Positions 7,471-14,620 of a DNA stretch of 48,666 nt are shown here, piece by piece. Under the pieces are notes generated by a model. That model was given only the letters and a program-made list of their open reading frames with translations, did no database searches and was not told the origin of the DNA. This DNA is from Jatrophihabitans endophyticus (GTDB lineage: Bacteria; Actinomycetota; Actinomycetes; Mycobacteriales; Jatrophihabitantaceae), in assembly GCF_900129455.1 (NCBI RefSeq), contig NZ_FQVU01000009.1, positions 1 to 48,666 on the forward strand, read 5' to 3'. A program made the translations under genes and the position numbers. The stretch's first letter is position 1; every line of letters begins with the position of its first letter.

Positions 7471-8313
7471 ATGCCCGGACGCCGACTGACACTCATGGCG
7501 GTGCACGCGCACCCCGACGACGAGGCCACCGGCACCGGCGGCGTGCTTGCCCGGTACGCGGCTGAGGGCGTGCACACCGTCCTCGTCACCTGCACCGACG
7601 GCGGCTGCGGCGACGGCCCCGGTGGGGTGAAGCCCGGCGCGCCCGGGCACGACCCGGCGGCGGTCGTGCGCATGCGCGCCGCTGAGCTCGAGCGCAGCGC
7701 CGCGCTGCTCGGCATCGGCGAGGTCGAACTGCTCGGCTACGCCGACTCCGGGATGATGGGCTGGGCCGCGAACGACGCGCCCGGCTCGTTCTGGACGACG
7801 CCGGTCGAGCAGGCCGCGGGGCGGCTCGCCGAGCTCATGCGCCACCACCGGCCCGACGTCGTCGTCACCTACGACGCCTTCGGCTTCTACGGCCACCCCG
7901 ACCACATCCAGGCGCACCGCATCACCATGGCCGCGCTCGAGCTGCTCGACGGGCCCGACCGGCCCGCCAAGGTCTACTGGACCACCGTCCCCCACTCGCA
8001 GCTGGCCGAGTTCGGCCGCGTCGCCCGCGAGCTCGGTGTCGAGTGGGACGAGCCCGAGGACGACACCGGCAGCGACCCGGTGCAGATCGGCCTGCCCGAC
8101 GCCGAGGTCACCACCTGGGTCGACACGCGATCGTTCGGCGCGCAGAAGTTCGACGCGCTCGCCGCGCACGCCAGCCAGGAGGAGAACATCGTCTTCCTGC
8201 GCATGGGCCGCGAGCTGTTCACCGAGCTGATGGGCACCGAGACCTTCGTGCGGGTCCGGGACGCCACCGGCGCCGCCGTCCCCGAGGACGATCTGTTCGC
8301 CGGCCTGCGCTGA
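7471..8313 (+). CDS. PIG-L/LmbE family zinc deacetylase
   Basis: 280 residues. Zinc-binding motif AHPDDE at 13-18 (His14, Asp17) with the third ligand in YGHPDHIQAHR (His142/His145). The family includes MshB and Mca, which deacetylate GlcNAc-inositol or hydrolyse mycothiol S-conjugates; mycothiol is the actinobacterial low-molecular-weight thiol. The protein has the tail segments (VDTRSFGAQKFDALAAHASQ) seen in these enzymes. Whether it is MshB, Mca or another deacetylase cannot be decided from motifs alone. A DUF664 DinB-fold gene, a superfamily that includes thiol-dependent transferases, converges on it: the two stops share the palindrome CTGAGCGCTCAG at 8310-8321. Confidence 0.88.
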   Translation: MPGRRLTLMAVHAHPDDEATGTGGVLARYAAEGVHTVLVTCTDGGCGDGPGGVKPGAPGHDPAAVVRMRAAELERSAALLGIGEVELLGYADSGMMGWAANDAPGSFWTTPVEQAAGRLAELMRHHRPDVVVTYDAFGFYGHPDHIQAHRITMAALELLDGPDRPAKVYWTTVPHSQLAEFGRVARELGVEWDEPEDDTGSDPVQIGLPDAEVTTWVDTRSFGAQKFDALAAHASQEENIVFLRMGRELFTELMGTETFVRVRDATGAAVPEDDLFAGLR

Positions 8314-8317
8314 GCGC

Positions 8318-8962
8318 TCAGCCCCGGAAGCGCTGCGCGGCGTCCTCGAGCCGCTCCCGGTGGCGGGCGAGCTCGGTCGGATCGGTGACGCCCATGTTGT
8401 CGTTGTCGGCCCGCAGCCCGACGGCGCCGTCCACCGCCTCGCGCACGATGTCGGCGTGACCGGCGTGCCGGTTGGTCTCGGCGATGATGTGCACCAGGAT
8501 GCGGTGCAGCGTCACCCGCCGCCGCGGCGCCGGCCACCACGGCACCTCGCCGACCGCGGCGAGGGGGAGCGCCGCGATCGTGGCGTCCGAATGCGCCCAC
8601 ACCCGGTGGTAGAGACCGATGACCTGCTCGCGGGACTCGTCGGGCGTGGCCCACATGTCGGCGTTCGGCTCGGCGGCCGGCCCCAGCCACGGCAGCGGCT
8701 CGCCGAACGGCCGGCCGAACACGTCGCCGAGGTACCCCGCCTCGACGCTCGCGGTGTGCTTCACCAGGCCGAGCAGGTTGGTGCCCGTGGGCGTCATCGG
8801 CCGACGGATGCCGTACTCGTCGAGACCGTCGAGCTTCCACAGCAGCGCCTCGCGGGCGAGCTGCAGGTAGCGGGACAGGTCGACCTTGGCGTCGTCGTCG
8901 TCGCCGTTGTCGTCGCCGTAGGTCTCGGTCGCGTCGCCGGCGGCGCGGCTGTCGTCGGTCAC
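8318..8962 (-). CDS. DinB-fold protein of the DUF664 group
   Basis: 214 residues. After an acidic N-terminal extension, the four-helix bundle carries three candidate metal-binding histidine sites: GLVKHTASVEAGYLGDVF, HRVWAHSDAT and the signature AETNRHAGHADIVRE. DinB/DUF664 proteins are metal-binding; several relatives are mycothiol- or bacillithiol-dependent transferases, but activity here is unproven. The start is GTG at 8962; a CAGGGT hexamer (8970-8975 on the plus strand) lies seven bases upstream with no Shine-Dalgarno. It shares a 54-base divergent intergenic region with tesB. Confidence 0.85.
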   Translation of the reverse strand: MTDDSRAAGDATETYGDDNGDDDDAKVDLSRYLQLAREALLWKLDGLDEYGIRRPMTPTGTNLLGLVKHTASVEAGYLGDVFGRPFGEPLPWLGPAAEPNADMWATPDESREQVIGLYHRVWAHSDATIAALPLAAVGEVPWWPAPRRRVTLHRILVHIIAETNRHAGHADIVREAVDGAVGLRADNDNMGVTDPTELARHRERLEDAAQRFRG

Positions 8963-9003
8963 AGTGCCGACCCTGCCACCGGCCCCCGACAACGTGCACC
9001 CGG

Positions 9004-9009
9004 TATGAC
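9004..9009 (+). promoter_or_regulatory. Probable -10 element of tesB that decides its start
   Basis: TATGAC lies seven bases before a GTG at 9017. An in-frame ATG at 9005 falls inside this hexamer. The layout matches the other leaderless genes here and favours the GTG. Confidence 0.4.
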
Positions 9010-9016
9010 TCGACCC

Positions 9017-9865
9017 GTGACCTCCGATCCCGGTTCCGTGACCCGCCGGTTCGACGACGGCGACGTCGACCTGCTCTCGCTGCTCGATCTCGAGCGGGTC
9101 GACGCCGACCTGTTCCGCGCCGACTGCGTGTTCGTCGAGCAGTGGGACGAGCGGATCGGCGCGCCGGCGTCGCTGTACGGCGGGCAGGTCGCCGCGCAGG
9201 CGCTGCGGGCGGCCGGGGCGACCGTCGACCGGGAACGCGTCCCCCACTCGCTGCACGGCTACTTCCTGCGCCGGGGCGACGCCCGCGTCCCCACCGTCTA
9301 CAAGGTCGAACGGGACCGCGACGGTGGCTCGTTCTCGGCCCGCCGGGTGGCGGCGGTGCAGAACGGCGAGGTCGTGTTCACGATGTCGGCGTCGTTCCAG
9401 GTGCCCGACGGGCAGCCCGTCGACCAGGTGGAGCGCATGCCGACGGTCGAGCGGCCGGAGCGGCTTCCCGAGACCGGGCTCTACCGCCTCGTGTCCACGA
9501 CGGGCCGGCTGCCCGCGGCCCCCTTCGGCGATCGGCCCGCGTACCCGACCCGGTTCTGGGCCCGGGTGACCCAGCCGCTGCCGCCGGACCCGCTGCTGCA
9601 CGCCTGCGCGCTCACCTACCTCTCCGACATCTCGACCGGCGTCCTGCCCTCGCCGGACCGGACGCTCGCGCCGGGTGCGAGCGTGGACCACGCGGTCTGG
9701 TTCCATACCGGCGTCGACATGAACGACTGGGTGCTCACCGACTACGTCCCGCGCATCACCGGCCACGGCCGGGGCTGGTACACCGGGTCGTTGTTCGACC
9801 CGGCGGGCACGCTGGTGGCGAGCGTCGCGCAGGAGGCACTGTTCCGTGCGGTGGCCCGGCCGTAG
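9017..9865 (+). CDS. tesB: Acyl-CoA thioesterase II (TesB-like)
   Basis: 282 residues from GTG 9017, or 286 if the ATG at 9005 is used. TesB is a double hot-dog enzyme hydrolysing medium- and long-chain acyl-CoA to free acid and CoA. N-terminal hot-dog features: LYGGQVAAQALRAAGATV and SLHGYFLRRGDARVPTVYKV ERDRDG. The C-terminal half has LTYLSDISTGVLP (with the conserved Asp) and DHAVWFHTGVDMNDWVLTDY, then GRGWYTGSLFDPAGTLVASV AQE, the usual C-terminal catalytic segment. Length is typical. The alpha/beta hydrolase gene begins nine bases after its stop but has its own -10-like hexamer. Confidence 0.9.
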   Translation: MTSDPGSVTRRFDDGDVDLLSLLDLERVDADLFRADCVFVEQWDERIGAPASLYGGQVAAQALRAAGATVDRERVPHSLHGYFLRRGDARVPTVYKVERDRDGGSFSARRVAAVQNGEVVFTMSASFQVPDGQPVDQVERMPTVERPERLPETGLYRLVSTTGRLPAAPFGDRPAYPTRFWARVTQPLPPDPLLHACALTYLSDISTGVLPSPDRTLAPGASVDHAVWFHTGVDMNDWVLTDYVPRITGHGRGWYTGSLFDPAGTLVASVAQEALFRAVARP

Positions 9866-9868
9866 GTT
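9863..9868 (+). promoter_or_regulatory. -10 element of the alpha/beta hydrolase gene (leaderless)
   Basis: TAGGTT ends six bases before the GTG at 9875. It overlaps the tesB stop codon (TAG at 9863-9865). Confidence 0.5.
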
Positions 9869-9874
9869 GACGGG

Positions 9875-11143
9875 GTGCGTGCCGCCGACCTCGTCCTCGG
9901 CCTGAACGCCGCGGCCGCGCTCAACGCCGTCAACGCGCGGCGTCCCCTCGATCGCCGCCACCGGGCCTCGATACCGGCCTTCCTCGCCGGCTGGGCGACG
10001 TCCGAGCTGCCGCTGCAGACGCTGGGGGTGCACGCCGCCGCGAACGTCGCGGCCTTCGCCGCGGGCGGCAACCGTGGCCTGCGGGGCGCGGTGGGGCTCG
10101 GGCTGTCCGCGGTGACGGCCGGCGAGCTGCTCGCGACTCACCGCAGCGCCCGGCGCGCGGCGGACGTGTACGAGCGCGCCCTCGCCGCCGCCCTCGGCGC
10201 GGGGTACCGCGACGCCGTCGTGCAGCCGGAACACCCCGGCCCCGCCGCCGCGGATGCCCACGCCCCCGGCCTCGTGCGCATGACCCGCATCCGCCGGCGC
10301 TTCGCGCACCACGCCGACATCGCGTACGGCCCGGCGGGGCACGCGAACCTGCTGGACGTGTGGGCCCGCGACGACCTGCCCGCGGACGCGAACGCGCCCG
10401 TCCTCGTCCAGGTGCCCGGCGGCGCGTGGGTCACCGGCAACAAGCAGGCGCAGGCCTACCCGCTGATGAGCCATCTCGCCGAACGCGGCTGGGTGTGCGT
10501 CGCCGTCAACTACCGGCTCAGCCCGCGGGCGACCTGGCCGGACCAGATCGTCGACGTCAAACGCGCCCTCGCGTGGGTGAAGCGCACGATCCGCGAGTAC
10601 GGCGGGGACCCCGGCTTCGTCGCGATCACCGGCGGTTCGGCGGGCGGGCACCTCAGCTCGCTCGCCGCGCTCACCCCGCACGAGCGGGCCTGGCAGCCCG
10701 GTTTCGAGGACGTCGACACCTCGGTGGCCGCGGCGGTGCCCTTCTACGGCGCCTACGACTGGGTGGACGCCGAGGACGTCGGGCACCGGGGGCTGCCCGG
10801 CTTCGTGGGCCGGCACGTGGTGAAGGCGAGCCCGCGGGCCGAGCCCGAGACCTTCCGCCGGGCGTCACCGCTCTACCGCGTCCACGCCGGGGCGCCGCCG
10901 TTCCTGCTCTCGCACGGCACGAACGACTCGGTGATCCCGGTCGAGCAGGGCCGGCTGTTCGCGCAGCGGCTGCGTGCGGTGTCGCGGCAGCCGGTCGCGT
11001 ACGCCGAACTGCCCGGCGCCCAGCACGCGTTCGACTTCTTCGGCTCCACCCGCGCGAACCTGGCCGCCGAGGCCGTCGCCCGGTTCCTGGGATGGGTCTA
11101 CGGCCGTCATCTCGCGGCGGCCGGCCGCGTCGGCTCCCCGTGA
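9875..11143 (+). CDS. Alpha/beta hydrolase, esterase/lipase type
   Basis: 422 residues. The first 110 form an Ala-rich region with possible membrane-associated helices (TLGVHAAANVAAFAAGG; GAVGLGLSAVTAGELLA). The catalytic domain follows: oxyanion segment QVPGGAWVTGNKQAQAYP, nucleophile elbow ITGGSAGGHLSSLAAL, then FLLSHGTNDSVIPVEQGRLF providing the acid, and LPGAQHAFDFFGSTRANLAA providing the histidine. This is the hormone-sensitive-lipase/BD-FAE-like group, hydrolysing esters; the substrate is unknown. The start is a GTG six bases after TAGGTT. Confidence 0.87.
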   Translation: MRAADLVLGLNAAAALNAVNARRPLDRRHRASIPAFLAGWATSELPLQTLGVHAAANVAAFAAGGNRGLRGAVGLGLSAVTAGELLATHRSARRAADVYERALAAALGAGYRDAVVQPEHPGPAAADAHAPGLVRMTRIRRRFAHHADIAYGPAGHANLLDVWARDDLPADANAPVLVQVPGGAWVTGNKQAQAYPLMSHLAERGWVCVAVNYRLSPRATWPDQIVDVKRALAWVKRTIREYGGDPGFVAITGGSAGGHLSSLAALTPHERAWQPGFEDVDTSVAAAVPFYGAYDWVDAEDVGHRGLPGFVGRHVVKASPRAEPETFRRASPLYRVHAGAPPFLLSHGTNDSVIPVEQGRLFAQRLRAVSRQPVAYAELPGAQHAFDFFGSTRANLAAEAVARFLGWVYGRHLAAAGRVGSP

Positions 11144-11349
11144 GCGCGACCCGCCGGACGCGGTCACCGCGCGCCGTCGGGGCGGGGTCTGCGTCATCGG
11201 CGCGCGATCCGGTCGTTGGACGTCATGACGTGCCCGATCGGCGAGTCGGCGGAACCGGTCGCGCGGGGCGTCGCGAACGACAGGTAAGGGTGCACCGCCG
11301 CGCAACACGCGCCACGATGCACCGCTCACACCCATGGGTGTGGACGACG
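11144..11349 (+). other. Intergenic stretch without a clear gene
   Basis: About 200 bases between the hydrolase and the next gene. TAAGGG near 11286 could be part of a promoter and an alternative in-frame ATG lies at 11317. Otherwise I see nothing. Confidence 0.3.
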
Positions 11350-11748
11350 ATGCGGGGGCCCGTCGTGTCAGGGTTCGAGACGTTCACCAAGACGCTGGTC
11401 GCGCTGGGACGCGACCCGCAGGTGACGATCCAGAAGCGCGGCACCATCACGTTGAACGCCGCGGCGTACGCCGCGCTCCACGAGCCGCAGGCGGTCGAGC
11501 TGCTCTTCGATCGCGACGACCTGGTGCTCGGGCTGCGGCCGTGCGAGCCGCGACTGGGGCACGGTGTGTTCGTGCGCCCAGCGACGCGGTCGCCGAACGG
11601 CCCGTACGTCGTCTCGGCCATGGCGTTCCTGAAGTACTACGGCATCGACACCACCGTGGCCCGCAAGTTCCGGGCCGAGGTGCGGTGGCCGGTGCTATGT
11701 GCCGACCTCGCCGGGCCCTGCGCCGTCGTCAGCAAGCTGCCGCACTGA
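11350..11748 (+). CDS. Hypothetical protein (132 aa)
   Basis: Not recognised. The protein begins MRGPVVSGFETFTKTLVALG, then VTIQKRGTITLNAAAYAALH, a beta-turn-helix pattern a little like AbrB/MazE DNA-binding folds, followed by VELLFDRDDLVLGLRPCEPR and SAMAFLKYYGIDTTVARKFR. The segment GTITLNAAAYAAL EPQAVELLFDRDDLVLGLRP resembles sequence motifs of nucleic-acid-binding beta proteins, but this is weak. In-frame alternative starts are ATG 11317 and GTG 11365. It stands alone on the plus strand, 43 bases before a MaoC gene with its own promoter-like hexamer. Confidence 0.6.
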   Translation: MRGPVVSGFETFTKTLVALGRDPQVTIQKRGTITLNAAAYAALHEPQAVELLFDRDDLVLGLRPCEPRLGHGVFVRPATRSPNGPYVVSAMAFLKYYGIDTTVARKFRAEVRWPVLCADLAGPCAVVSKLPH

Positions 11749-11779
11749 GCGCGCGTGCCGACCGTGGGCCCGGCGGGCC

Positions 11780-11785
11780 TACGGT
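11780..11785 (+). promoter_or_regulatory. -10 element of the first MaoC gene (leaderless)
   Basis: TACGGT ends six bases before the ATG at 11792 and no Shine-Dalgarno is visible. Confidence 0.55.
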
Positions 11786-11791
11786 GTGCCC

Positions 11792-12262
11792 ATGAGCGCA
11801 CCCGTGACCTACTCCTCGATCGAGGACATCGAGGCCGGCGTCGGGGTCGAGGTCGGCCCGACCGACTGGCTGACGATCGAGCAGTCCCGGATCGACGGCT
11901 TCGCCGACGACACCCTCGACCACCAGTGGATCCACGTCGACGCCGAGCGCGCCAAGAACGGGCCGTTCGGCGCGACGGTCGCGCACGGCTTCCTGACGCT
12001 GTCGCTGGTGCCCTACTTCAACAGCCGGCTGCGCACGGTCGAGAACGTCCGCATGGGCGTGAACTACGGGCTGGACAGGGTGCGCTTCCCCGCCCCGGTC
12101 CGGGTCGGCGCGCGGGTGCGCAGCCGGATGACCATCGTGGCGTGCGAGCGGATCGCCGAGGACGCCGTGCAGCTCGTGACGCGCGCGACCATCGAGGTCG
12201 AGGGCAGCGACAAGCCGGCCTGCATCGCCGACCTGGTGAGCCGGTACTACTTCGAGCGCTGA
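11792..12262 (+). CDS. MaoC-family (R)-enoyl-CoA hydratase-like protein, copy 1
   Basis: 156 residues, a single hot-dog domain. The hydratase motif region is DHQWIHVDAERAKNGPFGAT VAHGFLTLSLVPYF, containing the catalytic Asp/His pair and the AHG of the substrate loop. MaoC-like enzymes add water to trans-2-enoyl-CoA. Further conserved segments are VRMGVNYGLDRVRFPAPVRV GAR and EGSDKPACIADLVSRYY. It is a clear paralogue of the gene at 16182-16637. A sigma factor gene begins right after its stop. Confidence 0.88.
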   Translation: MSAPVTYSSIEDIEAGVGVEVGPTDWLTIEQSRIDGFADDTLDHQWIHVDAERAKNGPFGATVAHGFLTLSLVPYFNSRLRTVENVRMGVNYGLDRVRFPAPVRVGARVRSRMTIVACERIAEDAVQLVTRATIEVEGSDKPACIADLVSRYYFER

Positions 12263-12301
12263 GTGCTGCAACAGATCCGGGGTCGCGCGCGTGGAGAGCA
12301 C

Positions 12302-12895
12302 GTGATCCGGGAACTGTGCGTCGAGCGGGGGGCCGACCCGGTGCCCGACGCCGTGCCGGCCCGGCCCGCGGGCGACGACCGCGCGGGGGACGACCGCGCG
12401 GGGGACGCCGCGGCGTCCTTCGACGCCTACGTCCTCGCCCACCGGACGGCGCTGGTGCGCTACGCGACGTTGCTCGCCGGCTCGCCGGCCGTCGGCGAGG
12501 ATCTCGTGCAGGACGTGCTGGTGAAGCTCTACCCGCGGTGGGGGCGGCTCGCCGACCCCCACCCCTATGTCCGGCGCTGCGTCACCAACGAGTTCCTGTC
12601 GTGGCGGCGTCGCTGGAGCACCCGCGCCGTCCGCGTCGTCCCCGACGCCGTGCTCGAACAGGTCGCCGACGCCGAGCGCGACGAGGGGCCCGACCCGCAG
12701 CTGTGGGCCCGGCTGGCGCGGTTGCCCGGCCAGCAGCGCGCCGCCGTCGTGCTGCGGTACTGGGAGGGGCTGGCCGACGCCGAGATCGGCGCGGTGCTCG
12801 GCTGCAAGCCCGCGACCGTGCGCGGGCACGTCAGCCGCGGGCTCGCCACCCTGCGCGCCGCGCTCGCGGCCCCCGCCCCGGAGGACGACCGATGA
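12302..12895 (+). CDS. RNA polymerase sigma factor, ECF (SigE-like) family
   Basis: About 197 residues from GTG 12302, preceded by GGAGAG; an earlier in-frame GTG at 12263 touches the MaoC stop and would add 13 residues. Region 2 is near 45-110: FDAYVLAHRTALVRYATLLA then GEDLVQDVLVKLYPRW and PYVRRCVTNEFLSWRRR. Region 4 is near 145-195: RLPGQQRAAVVLRYWEGLAD AEIGAVLGCKPATVRGHVSR GLATLR, a helix-turn-helix for the -35 box. The N-terminus has the small repeat GDDRAGDDRAGD. It directs polymerase to a dedicated promoter set. The ATGA overlap with the next gene implies coupled synthesis with a membrane partner. Confidence 0.9.
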   Translation: MIRELCVERGADPVPDAVPARPAGDDRAGDDRAGDAAASFDAYVLAHRTALVRYATLLAGSPAVGEDLVQDVLVKLYPRWGRLADPHPYVRRCVTNEFLSWRRRWSTRAVRVVPDAVLEQVADAERDEGPDPQLWARLARLPGQQRAAVVLRYWEGLADAEIGAVLGCKPATVRGHVSRGLATLRAALAAPAPEDDR

Positions 12896-13392
12896 CCGAC
12901 GACGATCTCGAACGCCGGCTGCGCGACCTCCTCGACGACCGCGCCGGGCGGGTCGAACCGGTCCTCACCGGGCCGGCGCTGCGGCGCCGCGCCGCCGGTC
13001 GACCCGGGCGACGGCAGCGGGTCCGGCGCGCCGTACCCGTGGCCGCGCCGCTCGCCGCGGCGGCCTGCGTCGCGGCGGTCGCGGTGACGGTCGCGCTCGC
13101 GGCCGGCGGCGACGACGCGGCACCGCGACCGGTGCCGCCGGGCGGCGGCACGCACGCCTCGACCGTCCGGCCGCCGACGACCCGGCCGCCGACGACCCGG
13201 CCGACGCCGACCCCGGTCATCACGCCGGGGCCCGCGACGTCGGCCGTGCCGCGACCGCGCACGAGCGCGGCGACGCCGACCCGGCCCCGACCGGTGACGT
13301 CGACCCTCGGCCGCCCGCTGCCCCGACACGCCACCCGCACCACGACGCTCGGCGTGCCCGGCACGGAGCCGTCCGCCACCGCCGGCCGCTGA
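12892..13392 (+). CDS. Membrane-anchored sigma-factor partner (putative anti-sigma factor)
   Basis: 166 residues. The short cytoplasmic N-terminus (MTDDDLERRLRDLLDDRAGR) is followed by a basic patch, one membrane helix at about 48-71 (AAPLAAAACVAAVAVTVALA), then an outside tail of about 90 residues rich in Pro, Thr and Arg (repeated PPTTR and TPTPV). No zinc (HxxxCxxC) anti-sigma motif is present. Start ATG overlaps the sigma stop (ATGA). Small single-pass proteins in this position commonly restrain the cognate sigma factor, so the call comes from context. The tail looks like a wall-spanning linker. Confidence 0.65.
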   Translation: MTDDDLERRLRDLLDDRAGRVEPVLTGPALRRRAAGRPGRRQRVRRAVPVAAPLAAAACVAAVAVTVALAAGGDDAAPRPVPPGGGTHASTVRPPTTRPPTTRPTPTPVITPGPATSAVPRPRTSAATPTRPRPVTSTLGRPLPRHATRTTTLGVPGTEPSATAGR

Positions 13393-13403
13393 CCGTCCTG
13401 CCG

Positions 13404-13454
13404 GAACCTGCCGGCGTCGTGAACCTGCCGGCGTCGTGAACCTGCGGGCGTCGT
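13404..13454 (+). repeat. Three tandem 17-bp repeats
   Basis: GAACCTGCCGGCGTCGT occurs at 13404-13420 and 13421-13437, and with one change (CCG to CGG) at 13438-13454. The array lies between the putative anti-sigma gene and the small secreted protein gene. It could be a binding-site array or a replication-slippage product. Confidence 0.8.
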
Positions 13455-13530
13455 GCAACAGGACGTGCCCCGGCCGCGTGCAAGGGACGAGCGGACGCCC
13501 CGGCCGGCCGCCACCAGCACCGGAGGAACC

Positions 13531-13953
13531 ATGCCCCGCACGTCCGTCACCGTCCCGTGCGTCACCGTCCCGTCCGCCACCGTCCCGTCCGTCGCCGGGG
13601 TCGCCGCCGCCGCTCTCGCCACCGCGGCGGGGCTGCTCGTCCTGGCCGGCCCGGCCGCCGCGGCACCGGCGCCGAGCTCGACACCCGCCCGCGCGACGCT
13701 GGTCGTGCCCGCCTCGAGCGTGCCCCGGCGGCCGGTGGTGGCCGCCCGCCCGACGACGGCGCCCTCACCGGTGCCCAGCTCGACCGCCGGCGGGAGCGGG
13801 CGACGCGTCGCGGTCCCGGCCGGCCGCGCCGTCCCCGCGCCGACGAGCACCACCGACGGCACGGGGGAGGCCCTGCTCGTGGCCCTGGCCTGCGGCGGTG
13901 CCGCGCTCGCGGCGGGCGGCGTCGTCCTCGTCGCGGCCCGCCGCCGCCCGTGA
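13531..13953 (+). CDS. Small secreted protein with C-terminal membrane anchor, candidate sortase substrate
   Basis: 140 residues. GGAGGA precedes the ATG. The signal peptide (about 1-45) begins with the repeat-like TVPC-VTVPS-ATVPS and ends near PAAAAPAP. The middle part is Pro/Ala/Thr-rich. The C-terminus has TSTTDGTG (105-112), a hydrophobic helix (about 114-135) and a short basic tail RRRP: the shape of a cell-wall sorting signal, but with no canonical LPxTG or LAxTG. Its stop overlaps the GTG start of the class F sortase gene, which is the main reason to suspect an enzyme-substrate pair. No catalytic domain is seen. Confidence 0.68.
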   Translation: MPRTSVTVPCVTVPSATVPSVAGVAAAALATAAGLLVLAGPAAAAPAPSSTPARATLVVPASSVPRRPVVAARPTTAPSPVPSSTAGGSGRRVAVPAGRAVPAPTSTTDGTGEALLVALACGGAALAAGGVVLVAARRRP

Positions 13954-14591
13954 GCCAGGCCCGGGCCGCCACCGGGTGCGTCGCGGCGGGGCTCGCCGCC
14001 GTCGTCCTGGCGGCCGGCCTGGCCCTCGCGGGGGTCGGCCGGGAGGTCGTCACGGGACGCGGGGCGGTGGCCGCCCGCGACGTCGGCGCCCTGCCCCGTC
14101 CCGGTCGGACGGCGGCCCACGCTCCTGCGGTCCGGCGGGTCCCGGCGCCGGCGGCCGACGCCCGGCTGCGGTTGCCGCGGCTAGGGGTGGACGCGCGGAT
14201 CGTCGGCGTCGGACTGCGGGGCTCGGTGATGCAGGTCCCCGGTAACCCGCGGGTCGTCGGGTGGTGGACGGCCGGGGCCGCGCCGGGTGCCGCCCGCGGC
14301 AGCGCGGTGATCGTCGGCCACGTCGACTACGGCGGCGAGACCGGCGCGCTCGCGGCGCTGCCCCGCGCCCGTCCCGACGACCGGGTGGTCGTCACCGGCC
14401 GGGACGGCGCCCGGCGGTTCCGGGTGGTCGCCGTGCGCACCTACGCCAAGACCCGCGGCATCCCCGCCGCCGCCTTCGCGACGGACGGCCCCGCGCAGCT
14501 AGTGCTCGTCACCTGTGGCGGTCCGTTCGACCCGCGCAGCGGCAACTACGAGGACAACGTCGTCGTCTACGCCGTGCCCGGTGCCGCCTGA
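13950..14591 (+). CDS. Class F sortase
   Basis: 213 residues. An N-terminal membrane helix (about 9-30) is followed by the sortase barrel. Catalytic triad candidates: His124 in AVIVGHVDYGG, Cys189 in LVLVTCGGPFD, and Arg196 in DPRSGNYEDNVVVYA. The TCGGxFDxxxxxYxDNVVVYA ending and RLPRLGVDARI beginning are typical of actinobacterial class F enzymes. Sortases cleave a sorting motif and couple the protein to the wall peptide. The GTG overlaps the preceding stop (GTGA). Preferred substrates of class F enzymes are poorly known, and the neighbour upstream is a natural candidate. Confidence 0.9.
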   Translation: MSQARAATGCVAAGLAAVVLAAGLALAGVGREVVTGRGAVAARDVGALPRPGRTAAHAPAVRRVPAPAADARLRLPRLGVDARIVGVGLRGSVMQVPGNPRVVGWWTAGAAPGAARGSAVIVGHVDYGGETGALAALPRARPDDRVVVTGRDGARRFRVVAVRTYAKTRGIPAAAFATDGPAQLVLVTCGGPFDPRSGNYEDNVVVYAVPGAA

Positions 14592-14620
14592 ACGGATCCG
14601 CCCGCCGACCGACCCGACCG

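Noticed and set aside
8310-8321. 12-bp palindrome CTGAGCGCTCAG as an operator or terminator
   Set aside because: It is formed by the two converging stop codons and is too short with no loop to act as a terminator hairpin.
9005-9016. ATG at 9005 as the tesB start
   Set aside because: It lies within a TATGAC hexamer at leaderless distance from the GTG at 9017 and has no ribosome binding site. It remains possible and is noted in the gene entry.
8318-10816. An 832-codon minus-strand frame extending the DinB gene through tesB and the hydrolase
   Set aside because: The DinB family region begins near 8962 with a GTG and a promoter-like hexamer. The extension is antisense to two well-supported genes.
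12892-13392. Zinc-binding anti-sigma (HxxxCxxC) classification
   Set aside because: There is no His/Cys motif in the protein; only its position and single helix support an anti-sigma role.
13404-13454. CRISPR-like array
   Set aside because: The 17-bp units are directly adjacent without spacers, there are only three, and there are no cas genes.
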